Origin: Fibrobacteria bacterium
GTDB taxonomy: Bacteria; Fibrobacterota; Fibrobacteria; UBA11236
DNA: 38,567 nt
Assembly (NCBI GenBank): GCA_017881725.1
Contig: JADGQO010000027.1
Coordinates: 1-38,567, forward strand
Reading direction: 5' to 3'
Made by a program: the position numbers and the translations under genes. Shown piece after piece: positions 25,188-33,859 of this stretch. The number at the start of each line of letters is the position of its first letter. The stretch's first letter is position 1. The notes beneath the pieces are model-generated. The model searched no databases and had not been told where the DNA came from. It worked only from the letters and a program-made list of their open reading frames with translations.

Positions 25188-25228
25188 GCCGTTCCGAACC
25201 GGAACGGCAGCGTAACTTCTACGTTACG
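25188..25228. terminator. Two tandem hairpins between convergent genes
   Basis: GCCGTTCCG (25188-25196) pairs perfectly with CGGAACGGC (25200-25208) around a 3-nt loop. Two nucleotides later CGTAAC (25211-25216) pairs with GTTACG (25223-25228). They sit between the convergent glycosyltransferase (stop 25109) and rmlA (stop 25232) genes, where a bidirectional terminator is expected. No T-run follows on either strand, so termination may depend on other factors. Confidence 0.5.
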
Positions 25229-25231
25229 GTG

Positions 25232-26098
25232 TCAAACCTCTCCCTTGAACCGCGTCAGCAGGTAATCCCGGTAGGGGCTCTTGGGCATCTTGTCCACCGT
25301 TTCCTTGAACTTGTCCAAGGTGATGAACTTGCGCAGATAAGCGATTTCCTCCAGGCATCCGATTTTCAGGCCCTGGCGCGCTTCCAGGGTGTAGATGAAG
25401 GTCGAGGCTTCGAGCATGCTGGCATGCGTGCCGGTGTCGAGCCAGGCGATGCCCCGGCCCAGCAATTCGACGGAGAGTTTGCCTTGCTTCAGGTACGCCA
25501 GATTGAGATCGGTGATTTCCAACTCTCCGCGCGGGGAGGGCTTGAGCGACTTGGTCATGGCCACGACGTTGTTGTCGTAGATGTACAGGCCCGGCACGGC
25601 GTAATTGGATTTGGGCGCCTTGGGTTTTTCCTCCAGACCCACCACCTTGCGATCCGCGTCGAACTCCACCACGCCGTAACGCTCCGGATCCTTCACGTAA
25701 TAGCCGAACACCTTGGCTCCGTCCCGGAAGGACGCCACCGTCTCGTCCAGTTTCATGGCCCCGTAAAACAGGTTGTCACCGAGGATCAGGGTAACCGGAT
25801 CGTTACCTATGAATTTCTCGCCGATGGTGAACGCCCGCGCGATGCCGTCCGGCTTGGGCTGTACGGCGTATTCGATGTGGATGCCCCACTGGCTGCCGTC
25901 GCCGAGCAGGTGCTCGAAACGCGGGATGTCCTCGGGCGTGGAGATGAGGAGATATTCCCTGATGCCGCCCAGCATGAGCGTGGCCAGGGGATAGAAGATG
26001 AGCGGCTTATCGTAGATGGGAAGGAGCTGCTTGCTCGCCACCGAGGTGAGGGGGTAAAGTCGCGTGCCCGCGCCGCCCGCCAATATGATGCCCTTCAT
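25232..26098 (-). CDS. rmlA: Glucose-1-phosphate thymidylyltransferase
   Basis: The 288-aa enzyme condenses glucose-1-phosphate and dTTP to dTDP-glucose, the entry step to dTDP-L-rhamnose and other dTDP-deoxysugars. The N-terminal nucleotide-binding signature [11 protein letters not shown] is followed by [25 protein letters not shown], the [19 protein letters not shown] block and [14 protein letters not shown], all standard for RmlA/RfbA. The length is normal. The ATG has AAGGAG 7 nt upstream. The other rml genes are not in this window. It follows adk by 40 nt on the same strand, so the two may be co-transcribed. Confidence 0.97.
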   Translation of the reverse strand: MKGIILAGGAGTRLYPLTSVASKQLLPIYDKPLIFYPLATLMLGGIREYLLISTPEDIPRFEHLLGDGSQWGIHIEYAVQPKPDGIARAFTIGEKFIGNDPVTLILGDNLFYGAMKLDETVASFRDGAKVFGYYVKDPERYGVVEFDADRKVVGLEEKPKAPKSNYAVPGLYIYDNNVVAMTKSLKPSPRGELEITDLNLAYLKQGKLSVELLGRGIAWLDTGTHASMLEASTFIYTLEARQGLKIGCLEEIAYLRKFITLDKFKETVDKMPKSPYRDYLLTRFKGEV

Positions 26099-26138
26099 GA
26101 TTTCGCTCCTTGAAAACTGTTTGTCAACGCCAGCCCCG

Positions 26139-26822
26139 TCACGAGGCTTCGGATCCCAACGGATTGGAATTCAAGGGCCGGGGATTTTCGGGCAGGCCCA
26201 GGGCCTTGCGGATGTCCGTGAAGACGGCGGGGATGGATTTGGTCGCGTCCACGCTATGCAGGATGTTGATGCGCTTGAAAAATTTAATCATGGGCTCGGT
26301 TTTGACGTGATAATCCTCGAGGCGCTTCTCGATGGCCTCTGGATGGTCGTCCGAGCGTTGCGCCAATTGGCCGCCGCATACGTCGCAAATACCGTCCACC
26401 TTGGGGCGATGGCCGATGAGGTTATAGTCCAGGCCGCACTTGGAGCAAACCCGCCGCGCCAGAACGCGTTCGGTGACGAGCGAATCCGGCGCATCCATGT
26501 GGATCACGGCGTTGATGTTGTAGCTCTCGAACAAAAATTCCGCCTGCGCGTAGTTGCGCGGAAATCCGTCCAGCACGAAGCCGTGATTCCAATTGTGCCA
26601 GGTCAGCCGTTCCGACACCACGTTGGCCACCAAATCGTCCCCGACCATCTGGCCTTTGGAAATGACGCGGTTCACCTTGGCCGCCAGCTTGGTATGGTTG
26701 GCGATATGCCACCGGAATATATCGCCGATGGAAATGTGGACGAAATCGTATTTATCGCAGAGAAGCTTGGCCTGGGTGCCTTTGCCGCAGCCCTGGATAC
26801 CCATAATGATGTATTTATACAT
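26139..26822 (-). CDS. adk: Adenylate kinase
   Basis: The 227-aa enzyme interconverts ATP plus AMP and 2 ADP. The P-loop [10 protein letters not shown] lies at the N-terminus. The AMP-binding block with FVLDGFPRN is present, and the LID region carries two Cys pairs (CSKCG and CDVCGG), predicting a zinc-binding LID. The C-terminal part is somewhat longer and more diverged than in standard enzymes. The ATG at 26822 directly precedes the conserved [10 protein letters not shown]; its AAGGA is about 13 nt upstream, which is longer than ideal. A TTG at 26849 is the alternative start. It is essential for nucleotide balance. Confidence 0.93.
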   Translation of the reverse strand: MYKYIIMGIQGCGKGTQAKLLCDKYDFVHISIGDIFRWHIANHTKLAAKVNRVISKGQMVGDDLVANVVSERLTWHNWNHGFVLDGFPRNYAQAEFLFESYNINAVIHMDAPDSLVTERVLARRVCSKCGLDYNLIGHRPKVDGICDVCGGQLAQRSDDHPEAIEKRLEDYHVKTEPMIKFFKRINILHSVDATKSIPAVFTDIRKALGLPENPRPLNSNPLGSEAS

Positions 26823-26930
26823 GTTGCCGATGCGTTCCTTCGGGGACAAAGTTAAAAACCCCAGCCCATTTTACGATGCCGCAAGGGGTAAAATCCCGTG
26901 GAAGCGGTGGCCCTGACAAGTCGCTACCTA

Positions 26931-27033
26931 GCGGATAACGCAAAAGCGGTCGCATCGGCTTGGCTGTAACTATCTGATAACGCCGAAGCGGTCGCATTGG
27001 CTATTCTGTACTCAGCGGATAACGCCAAAGCGG
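26931..27033. repeat. Three 42-bp-period repeats derived from the 3' end of the M6-like gene
   Basis: A GATAACGC-AAGCGG core occurs at 26934, 26976 and 27018, exactly 42 bp apart, with further shared sequence GGTCGCAT-GGCT in the first two. The third copy contains the last codons and stop of the 27012-30917 gene (the minus-strand FGVIR ending), so the other two are downstream duplicates of that gene end. Confidence 0.75.
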
Positions 27034-30000
27034 ATCCACTTTTTCTGCTTTCCGCCGGGGAAGGAGACCTCGACCAAAGCGGAGTAGACGTCCGGGGCCA
27101 ACAGGTGCAAATCCAAAGGTTGGGCATAGGCTTGCAGGCCGTCGGTGAGATTGTTCCAGCTTTGATCCTTGACGACGTTTCCGGCCAAGTTGTACACGCG
27201 GATTCTGGCTTTGGCCGCCGGCGCGCCCAGACGCAAGTGCACCGTGGCCTCCGGGCCGCGCAAGGGGCTGGGGAACAAGTAAAACTCCTCGATGACCTCG
27301 CGGTTTCCCACCGCCGCCGCCGCGCCCAGGGCTGAGGCATCCAAATAATTCTGACGCGCCGCGTTGCCGCCCGCCATGCCCCAGGATAGGCCGGCCGGGG
27401 CCGAGCTTTTCTTCAGCGTCCAGACGTTCACGGTTCCCGTGCCGTTCAGGTTCACGCGCGTGCCGCCGCTTTGCGCCACCAGCTCCAATTGCCCGTCACC
27501 GTCCAAATCCGCCAGGGTCAAATGCAGATCGGGATTGTCATTCGAGTCCAAGGTCAGGCCGCCCATGGTCAGCGGCCAATCCGAAGCATCGACGGATAAA
27601 ACTCCCATACTCGATTTCCGGGAAGGATCGAAGGACGAGGTCGTGAGCTTGCGTCCCAGGCTGTCCACGGCCAAAATCAAACCGTCGGGCGATCCGATGA
27701 GCACGGTGGGATGGCCGTTGAGCGACAGCGCCAGGGGCGTGCTGCGGATGGCCGTTTCCGGATGCAGTTTGCCGCCGTAGGTGAAGCCCACATTCTGATG
27801 CGTCTCCAACTGGAAAGGCCAGCCCTTCAGGAAGGCCCCGTGGAAGTTGAGCGCGAAGACGGCGTTGGCGCCGGAGAAAATAATGTCCGGATGGCCGTCG
27901 CCGTCCAAATCCGCCAGGGCGGGACTGGTTTTGTCCTCGCTGTAAAAGTCGTTGATTATCGAGATGACGCGCGGCCCGGTCGTATCCTTATAGACCGTAT
28001 CCACGAAATGCGCGCTGCGCGGGATGCGCTGCGGCCAACCATTAAAAATGGTGGTTTTAGGCGCGGCCTGGATGTCCAACAGGGTCGCGGCCCCGCGCGA
28101 TCCCAACAGGAACAAATCCACATGGCCGTCGCGATCGAAATCCGAAGCCGAAACTGTGAAGGTCTCTTCCGATCCGATGGCCTCCTCGCCGAAGGGCTTT
28201 TCCAATTGGGTAGCGCTGCGGTTACCCGCGTCGACGAGGACGGCCTGGCCCCCGGAGGCCGTCAGAGCCAGGTTCCAGGGCTTTCCGGATCCCGCAGCTC
28301 CAATGGCTCCATTCGCTCCACCCGTTCCACTGGGATAGGCGGCCATTCCGGTATAAGGCAAGTCGGGAAGCGTCACGCTGTCCAAAGCCTTGGCGTCCGG
28401 GCCATAGGCCACGGCCCGATGATCGCGCGTCACGATCCAGAAACGGTCGCCCGCCGCGACGGGGCCCAACAGTCCATGCGCCGACACGAAAAGGTCGACG
28501 GCCGAGGAGTCGCGCGATTGCGCCGAAAGGCCTGCGGCCCTCAGGCTCAGGCAATGGAAGGCGTCGGCCGTGAGGGCGGCCAGCAAGGTGTCGCCCAGGA
28601 CGGCGGACCCGATGGGCTTCCCGATTTTTCCGGCCAGGGAAGCGACGGGCACGGGCGCGGCATCGACGGTTTTTCCCGAGGGTAACAGGGTGGTTACGCT
28701 ATCGTATCCGGCTTTGGGATGCAAAGTGTCGAGCGGGGCGTTGACGGGCAGGCCCGCCGGAGTGAAAGCCTGCGTCAGGCCGCGATCGCTGAGGGAAACC
28801 ACATAGGAGGATTTTCCCGCCGGGTCCGCGCCGGACGGCTGTTTGAGCACGATCAGGCTTTGCTCTGACGCAGAGGGATCGACCTTGGCCGGCCAGGCGG
28901 AATTGGCGGCCGACTGCACGGTATTATCGTTGGGCCAGTAGACGCGCAGGGAGAGGGCCGAATCGCGGATATTGAAAATCGAATCGCCGCTGAAGCCGCT
29001 CATACCTTTTTCCAAAAGGGGCTTGTCCGGCACGGGCGACACCAGGCGGATATGCGTGCGGCCATCGTTCCAGGCATTGGTATTGGCTTGTCCGTAGGGA
29101 CCGATTTCGTCCAAGGTGGTCGGGTCGGCCCAGGTGGTGTCTTTCGGAGGATCCTTCCGGCGGCGGCTCAAGTGCGGGAGCATGTCCGATCCCGATCCAT
29201 AGTCGGCTGCGGCCTGGCCCAACTGATCCTTGAAGGCCTTGCCCAGGCTGAGCGATCCGTCCGCCTCGACCAACTCCACGCCCTTGTATTGGCTGCGCAA
29301 GGTGTCGCCCAAGTAGGCGTTTACGGCCCCGACTTTGAGGAACTCGGAAATGAACCATTCGTTCACGTGCCAAACCAATAGGCCCGAACCCGGCAGGCCC
29401 AAATCGTAACTGCTGGAACCCGTGATCACGCCTTCGGGCTTGCGAGTGTTTACCTTGCAATTCCTTCCCTTGTCGTCGCAGATGGAATCGAGGAAAATCG
29501 AATCCGCCTTCGCGAACGGCACCGTGATGGAGCCGTCCTTGCCGAAGGTTTTATCGCCCACGTCCTGGGCTTTACTGAAGGTGATGGTGATCGTACTGTC
29601 GGCGGCCGCGCGTTGGCGGTTTTCCACCAGCAGGTATTCGCGATCGTTGAGCGGCACCTTGACGAGCGTGGTGTGGGACGCGTCATGCGGCGAGGTGGGC
29701 GTGAAAATCTTATACTCGCTGAAGGGGCCGCCGGAGGGCCTGGCCGTGACCGGATCGTCCCAACCCATATAGGCGCGCACCCAGGCCGAAGGATAGACGG
29801 GCAGGAAGCCGTTCATCGTATTGTAGCCCGCATAGTCCATGAGGCAGAACGATCCGAGCTCGGAAATGCCCTGGTTCACGTCGAACATGTCCGGCATGCC
29901 CATTTGCCGCGCGAGTTGGTTGACCAGGATGCCGTTGATGCCCCAGTTCACCTTTTCCTGGCTGGCCGCCTCGGAGAGCATCATCACGTCCTTGAGCGTA

Positions 30001-30917
30001 TCGCCCGTGGAAAGTTTGACGCCCAGATTGGCCTTGCGCTTGTCCTTATCGGGCGGACCGCCGGCCTTGCCCGTGGTGGTGGCGGAATCGAAGGCATGGA
30101 ACAAATCCTGCGTGACGAAAAAGTCCGTGAAATCATTGGGCGTGTTGGCGCCCAAGGCGCCCAGTTGTCCACCATCCAAAAGACGCGAATGGCCCGCATG
30201 GAACAGGAGGTAACACCGGTGTGTCTTGGTGTTGCTGGCCAGGGAATCGGCCTTATTCTCGGCGGCGACTATCTTGAAGGGGTTGTTGGCGGAATCCATT
30301 TTGTCCGCCAACACCGCAGTTTCGTAGACGAAGGACATCAGGCTCTGGGCGCGTTCGGCGTTGAAGTCGCTGGTCTTTTGCTTGGCGGCTTTATCCAGCT
30401 CGGAAGGATTATAGGCCTTCATGTGTTGCGCAAGTTGATAGGGAATGATCAACCCTTTGGAATCCGGGGGCGGGAAAATCCTGGGCTTGATCGTGACCCG
30501 GCCGCCGCTCACCTTCTCGAAATAATTGCGCGCGAAATCGAAATGCTTTTCCAGATAATATCGATAGCGGCGCAGCGAGCCGTTGGGATCCAAGGTGTAG
30601 CTTTGAGCATGATCCGGATCGGCCGATCCAGAGCCCGCCGATCCAAAAGTGCCAAGGCCCGTGGTGGTCGGCTCATCCGGGTCTTCGGCTTTGAACTCCA
30701 CGTACAGGCAAAAAACCTCCAAGGTATCGGGGCTGCCGGAGGCGGCTGCGCTTTTGAACAACGGCGCGCGGGCTTTCCCGGCGTAAGCTCGGTCGGGCAA
30801 AATCAAGCAGGCCACGCCCAACACGGCGCAGAGAAAAAGATATAGGGGCCTCCGGAATTTTCGCCCTCGTACAGCCAACCGCGCTGAATCCACCCAATCC
30901 GTCACTCTCTCCGCCAT
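27012..30917 (-). CDS. M6-peptidase-like secreted protein with FG-GAP repeats and C-terminal sorting-like domain
   Basis: The 1301-aa protein has a signal peptide (about residues 22-46). An M6 (immune inhibitor A-like) metallopeptidase domain spans about residues 65-430, then FG-GAP/VCBS-type repeats (DFDRDGHVDLFLLG, DLDGDGHPDIIFSG, DLDGDGQLELVAQ), and a C-terminal beta-sandwich around YLFPSPLRGPEATVHLRL and KARIRVYNLAGNVVK resembling type IX-type sorting domains. At the place of the zinc-binding HExxH the sequence reads NQLAR (residues 333-337) before the conserved MGMPDMFD, while CLMDYAGYN and the PSAW-GW block are kept. It is therefore predicted to fold as an M6 peptidase but to be catalytically dead. 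It is likely secreted or surface-attached. Confidence 0.85.
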   Translation of the reverse strand: MAERVTDWVDSARLAVRGRKFRRPLYLFLCAVLGVACLILPDRAYAGKARAPLFKSAAASGSPDTLEVFCLYVEFKAEDPDEPTTTGLGTFGSAGSGSADPDHAQSYTLDPNGSLRRYRYYLEKHFDFARNYFEKVSGGRVTIKPRIFPPPDSKGLIIPYQLAQHMKAYNPSELDKAAKQKTSDFNAERAQSLMSFVYETAVLADKMDSANNPFKIVAAENKADSLASNTKTHRCYLLFHAGHSRLLDGGQLGALGANTPNDFTDFFVTQDLFHAFDSATTTGKAGGPPDKDKRKANLGVKLSTGDTLKDVMMLSEAASQEKVNWGINGILVNQLARQMGMPDMFDVNQGISELGSFCLMDYAGYNTMNGFLPVYPSAWVRAYMGWDDPVTARPSGGPFSEYKIFTPTSPHDASHTTLVKVPLNDREYLLVENRQRAAADSTITITFSKAQDVGDKTFGKDGSITVPFAKADSIFLDSICDDKGRNCKVNTRKPEGVITGSSSYDLGLPGSGLLVWHVNEWFISEFLKVGAVNAYLGDTLRSQYKGVELVEADGSLSLGKAFKDQLGQAAADYGSGSDMLPHLSRRRKDPPKDTTWADPTTLDEIGPYGQANTNAWNDGRTHIRLVSPVPDKPLLEKGMSGFSGDSIFNIRDSALSLRVYWPNDNTVQSAANSAWPAKVDPSASEQSLIVLKQPSGADPAGKSSYVVSLSDRGLTQAFTPAGLPVNAPLDTLHPKAGYDSVTTLLPSGKTVDAAPVPVASLAGKIGKPIGSAVLGDTLLAALTADAFHCLSLRAAGLSAQSRDSSAVDLFVSAHGLLGPVAAGDRFWIVTRDHRAVAYGPDAKALDSVTLPDLPYTGMAAYPSGTGGANGAIGAAGSGKPWNLALTASGGQAVLVDAGNRSATQLEKPFGEEAIGSEETFTVSASDFDRDGHVDLFLLGSRGAATLLDIQAAPKTTIFNGWPQRIPRSAHFVDTVYKDTTGPRVISIINDFYSEDKTSPALADLDGDGHPDIIFSGANAVFALNFHGAFLKGWPFQLETHQNVGFTYGGKLHPETAIRSTPLALSLNGHPTVLIGSPDGLILAVDSLGRKLTTSSFDPSRKSSMGVLSVDASDWPLTMGGLTLDSNDNPDLHLTLADLDGDGQLELVAQSGGTRVNLNGTGTVNVWTLKKSSAPAGLSWGMAGGNAARQNYLDASALGAAAAVGNREVIEEFYLFPSPLRGPEATVHLRLGAPAAKARIRVYNLAGNVVKDQSWNNLTDGLQAYAQPLDLHLLAPDVYSALVEVSFPGGKQKKWIRFGVIR
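28038..28052. repeat. Palindrome copy 3 (15-bp core, inside the M6-like gene)
   Basis: The 15-bp core ACCATTaaaAATGGT recurs here exactly, within the coding sequence (minus-strand TIFNGW). The arms do not extend as in the two intergenic copies, so this one may be coincidental. Confidence 0.45.
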
Positions 30918-30988
30918 GCATCCGCCTTTTTACCCGTCGCAAACCGCCACGCCTTAAACCGGCGCGACCCCGCTCGCAGGGCCTTTGG

Positions 30989-31015
30989 CCGCGCGGGGAT
31001 TTTTTCAACACGTTG
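30989..31015. repeat. Half-copy of the short repeat at 31893-31932
   Basis: CCGCGCGGGGATTTTTTCAA followed by CACGTTG matches, with six changes over 27 bases, the minus-strand left half of the hairpin element at 31893-31932. It also resembles the MITE end at 351-366 (TTTTTCAACAC). It lies between the lipoprotein gene (stop 31058) and the M6-like gene (start 30917), a 140-bp intergenic region in which I see no other signal. Confidence 0.4.
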
Positions 31016-31057
31016 TTCAAAATTACAAACTAGGCTTCGACCGGCCCCGTCCCAGAC

Positions 31058-31957
31058 CTACTCGAAGCGCTCCGAATCGCCGCGCTCCAGCTTGCGAAAA
31101 CCTGCCGGCACCTTCAGGAAAAACGGGTTGCGCCGCCAATGGGGATTGTCTTCCAGGGATTTGACGCGGATCTCCAGCAGGGGCCCAGTGCGGGAAAAAA
31201 TCCGGATGCGGGTGGGCACGGGCCGCCCCGCGCGTAAGGAATATTCCAAATATTCCGCCCGGAAAGCCGAGTCCTCGCGGCAGACCGACCGTACTTGTCC
31301 TGTGGCCGGATCCAATTCGGCCGTCCAGGTTTGGCCGTTCGCGGAGTATTGCAACCCCGCGACCCCGACGCGCCGCCAGGCCGGAGGCAATCCCGCCGCC
31401 GCCGCGCCCAACCCCGGGAAAAAGCCGCCCCACAAAGCGGAAAAGACGTCATGGACCGAGACTTCATGAATTCCCAGGTTTCCGAATTCGACATGCTCGC
31501 CCGCGCCTTCGGCATAGGCCGACCGATCGAACAAGGCCAAAGTCCACGTCTCCGGCAGCCAATAAAAACTGGCCGCCACCATCCCGGGCAGCCCGAACAA
31601 ATCCAATTTGTACCGACGTCCCGGGTCCGCCGCGAGCACCGCCGCGACCGAGGATTTGCGCCCATGATCGAAAGCCACGAGTTCCAATTCCGCCCGCAGG
31701 GAGTCCGGCGTCTTGGGTAACACAGGAGTTACCCCATGCAGGGCCGCTTCGCCGGGAACGTAATGGGGCGCGACGGCGCAGCCGGAAAAAAAGACAACGG
31801 TGGAAAGGAAAAGCAAAGTGGAAAGGCAAGGGAGGATGGGAAAGCCAAGAGAATTGGAAAAGTAAAAGCCGGCGGCGCGGGCCCGTCTGACGGGGTGTTT
31901 AACAAATCCCCGTGCGGACTTTTCCAACACCCTCATGAAGGGCGAAGCGAAGCCCAT
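31058..31957 (-). CDS. Hypothetical lipoprotein (DUF4292/LolB-like fold possible)
   Basis: The 299-aa product has a hydrophobic segment ending in a lipobox, VVFFSGC (Cys60). The mature part has alternating beta strands (RRYKLDLFGLPGMVAASFYW, TWTLALFDRSAYAEG, RIRIFSRTGPLLEIRVKSL), reminiscent of LolB/DUF4292-type lipoproteins that bind lipids, but I cannot assign a family firmly. The ATG at 31957 has AAGGTGA upstream and starts 4 nt after the TPR lipoprotein gene, indicating co-transcription. The N-terminal extension before the signal helix is unusually long (about 40 residues) because a hairpin element (31893-31932) lies inside the 5' end of the gene. Confidence 0.75.
   Translation of the reverse strand: MGFASPFMRVLEKSARGFVKHPVRRARAAGFYFSNSLGFPILPCLSTLLFLSTVVFFSGCAVAPHYVPGEAALHGVTPVLPKTPDSLRAELELVAFDHGRKSSVAAVLAADPGRRYKLDLFGLPGMVAASFYWLPETWTLALFDRSAYAEGAGEHVEFGNLGIHEVSVHDVFSALWGGFFPGLGAAAAGLPPAWRRVGVAGLQYSANGQTWTAELDPATGQVRSVCREDSAFRAEYLEYSLRAGRPVPTRIRIFSRTGPLLEIRVKSLEDNPHWRRNPFFLKVPAGFRKLERGDSERFE
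31893..31932. repeat. 40-bp hairpin element inside the 5' end of the lipoprotein gene
   Basis: GGGTGTT (31893-31899) and AACACCC (31926-31932) are inverted ends. The outward sequence resembles the ends of the 120-bp MITE at 247-366 (CAGGGTGTTGAAAAAG against GAGGGTGTTGGAAAAG on the minus strand). It may be a degenerate or deleted relative of that element, now read as codons 9-22 of the lipoprotein. Confidence 0.5.
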
Positions 31958-31961
31958 CCGG

Positions 31962-33779
31962 TCAATTCACCTTGCGGTGCGCCAGCGCATGATCCGGATC
32001 GAGCTTCAGGATGAGGCGCCATTTTTCCTGCGCGGCCTGGGTTTGCCCCAGCTTTTCGAGGATCAAGGCATAATGCTCCAGGATGGTCGTGTCCTGCGGC
32101 ATGCGCTGCAAGGCCTGCTCGATGAACTTGCGCGCCTGCGGGAAATCTTTTTTCTTGTAATACATCCAACCTTTGGAATCCAGGAAGGCCCCGTTCTCCG
32201 GCTCCATTTGCAAGGCGCGGCCGATGAGGCTCGCGGCCAGGTCCAACTCTTTTTCCTCTTCCACCAATTGGTAGCCCAGGTAATTCAGAATGGTAGCGTC
32301 GCTGGAATCCAGCTTGACCAGGCGCTTCATGGTTTCGATGGAGGCGGATCGATCGCCCAACTGCTCTTGCGCGATGCCCAATTCGAACAGGACCCGGCGG
32401 TTGTTCCCTTCCAGCTCCAGGGCTTTCCGGTAGAACTCCACGCCTTGCAGACGGAATCCCCTGGCCTTGGCCAACAGTACGGTATCCGGATTCGGACCGG
32501 CGGGGGACTTGCCGTCGGCGGCGGAGCGTAAGTCGGCTTCCAGTTTTTTTCCGACCTGGGTGTACACGATGCCTTTGATATAATCGGCGTACCAATCCTT
32601 GCCTTCCCCGGTTTTCGCGAGCAGGTCCAAGGCCTTTTGCTCCTGGCCCTCGCGGATATAATAGGACGCCAGTTTGGCCCAATACTCCGGCACCTTGCCA
32701 TCCAGGTCGATGGCTTTTTTAAGCTCCGACTCCGTCAAGGCCTTTTCCTTCAACTCCATGGCGGTGGATCCGATGAAGAAATGATAGACAGGATTATCCG
32801 GCTGGCCCTTGGACAGCTTTTGGAAAAGCTGCTTGGCCTCGGCGAAGCGGCGTTTTTCGTACAGCAAGGTCGCATAGGGGGAAAGGAATTCCCGTTCCTC
32901 GGGGCTTTGCTTGATCAACTCCTCGTAGGCCGTGATGGCGGAATCCGGCTGGTCCGCAAGGATAAAGGCCCGGGCTTTCTGCAAACGGTATTGGAGGTTG
33001 TCGGGATAGTCCTTGGCGAGCTTGCGCAACACGTCCAAAAGACTCGCGAACATCTCCTGGTCCTCGTAGAAGGACGCGAGCTTCTCGCCGAAAGCGGCGT
33101 TGCCGGTCCGGTCCCATGCGGTTTGGTACAGTTTGGCTTGCGCGTCCACCTTGCCGAGCAGTCGGTAATTCTGCGCCAGCTTTTCCACCAGACGCAAGGG
33201 ATAGTCGATTTTGGGGAGCAATTTTTCCATGACCGCGATGTGGCGCGGAAGGTCCTTGAGGCTTTCGTACAGCGTCGCCAGGGTATAGAGCAAATCCTTG
33301 TCGTCGCCGTCCAAGTCCATGGCCTTGTTGTAAAACGACAATGCGTTTTGGATATCGCCCTTGCGTAATTCGATTTCCGCCACGGTTTGATAGTCATGCG
33401 AGCTGGGCCCGCCCTTCAATTCCAGGCACTTCAAACCCGTCACCAGGGCCGAGTCAATACGGCCCATGGTCTTCAACTTGTCGGTGAGCAGGAAGCACAA
33501 ATCGCGGCTTTCCGGATCGTATTCATAGGCGATTTGGAAATAGGAGAGGGCGACGGCGTCGTTGCCTTCCATCTCCTGCTGGCGCGCGCGTAGGAAGAAT
33601 TCATGGGCGATGAAGGCCCGCTGCTCGATATGCAATTCCTGCTGCTTGACGGCTTCTTTGTCCGGCGGCGGCGCTTTGCGTGTCGGCGCGCAGGCGGATA
33701 GGGACAGGGCCATGCCCAGGGCGAGGATGCCCAGCGTTAAGGACGCGCGGGGCTTGGGGATACCGATCGGGCGCTTCAA
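31962..33779 (-). CDS. TPR-repeat lipoprotein
   Basis: The 605-aa predicted lipoprotein has a signal peptide ending in LSLSAC (Cys30) and then tetratricopeptide repeats over nearly its whole length (for example IQNALSFYNKAMDLDGDDKDLL, split as IQNALSFYNKAMDLD plus GDDKDLL, and AASLIGRALQMEPENGAFL). The terminal repeats ending in WRLILKLDPDHALAHRK resemble the widespread bacterial TPR lipoproteins that act as scaffolds in envelope assembly or secretion. The start is a TTG (33779) with GGGGGA 8 nt upstream; no ATG in frame would preserve the signal peptide. It is followed after 4 nt by the 299-aa lipoprotein, so both likely reach the outer membrane together. Confidence 0.88.
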   Translation of the reverse strand: MKRPIGIPKPRASLTLGILALGMALSLSACAPTRKAPPPDKEAVKQQELHIEQRAFIAHEFFLRARQQEMEGNDAVALSYFQIAYEYDPESRDLCFLLTDKLKTMGRIDSALVTGLKCLELKGGPSSHDYQTVAEIELRKGDIQNALSFYNKAMDLDGDDKDLLYTLATLYESLKDLPRHIAVMEKLLPKIDYPLRLVEKLAQNYRLLGKVDAQAKLYQTAWDRTGNAAFGEKLASFYEDQEMFASLLDVLRKLAKDYPDNLQYRLQKARAFILADQPDSAITAYEELIKQSPEEREFLSPYATLLYEKRRFAEAKQLFQKLSKGQPDNPVYHFFIGSTAMELKEKALTESELKKAIDLDGKVPEYWAKLASYYIREGQEQKALDLLAKTGEGKDWYADYIKGIVYTQVGKKLEADLRSAADGKSPAGPNPDTVLLAKARGFRLQGVEFYRKALELEGNNRRVLFELGIAQEQLGDRSASIETMKRLVKLDSSDATILNYLGYQLVEEEKELDLAASLIGRALQMEPENGAFLDSKGWMYYKKKDFPQARKFIEQALQRMPQDTTILEHYALILEKLGQTQAAQEKWRLILKLDPDHALAHRKVN

Positions 33780-33859
33780 ACCGGGATTCCCCCAGGTAAC
33801 CTGCGCGTTACGGAAACATGCTCGTTACGCAAGGAAAGGCCTGCCGCGCCGCGCATGGA

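Noticed and set aside
26931-27033. 42-bp repeats considered as a CRISPR array
   Set aside because: There are no conserved repeat and variable spacer units; the copies are contiguous degenerate duplicates of a gene end.
29613-30845. 410-codon plus-strand frame opposite the M6-like gene
   Set aside because: It is antisense to a gene with recognisable signal peptide and domain order; composition is typical of shadow frames.
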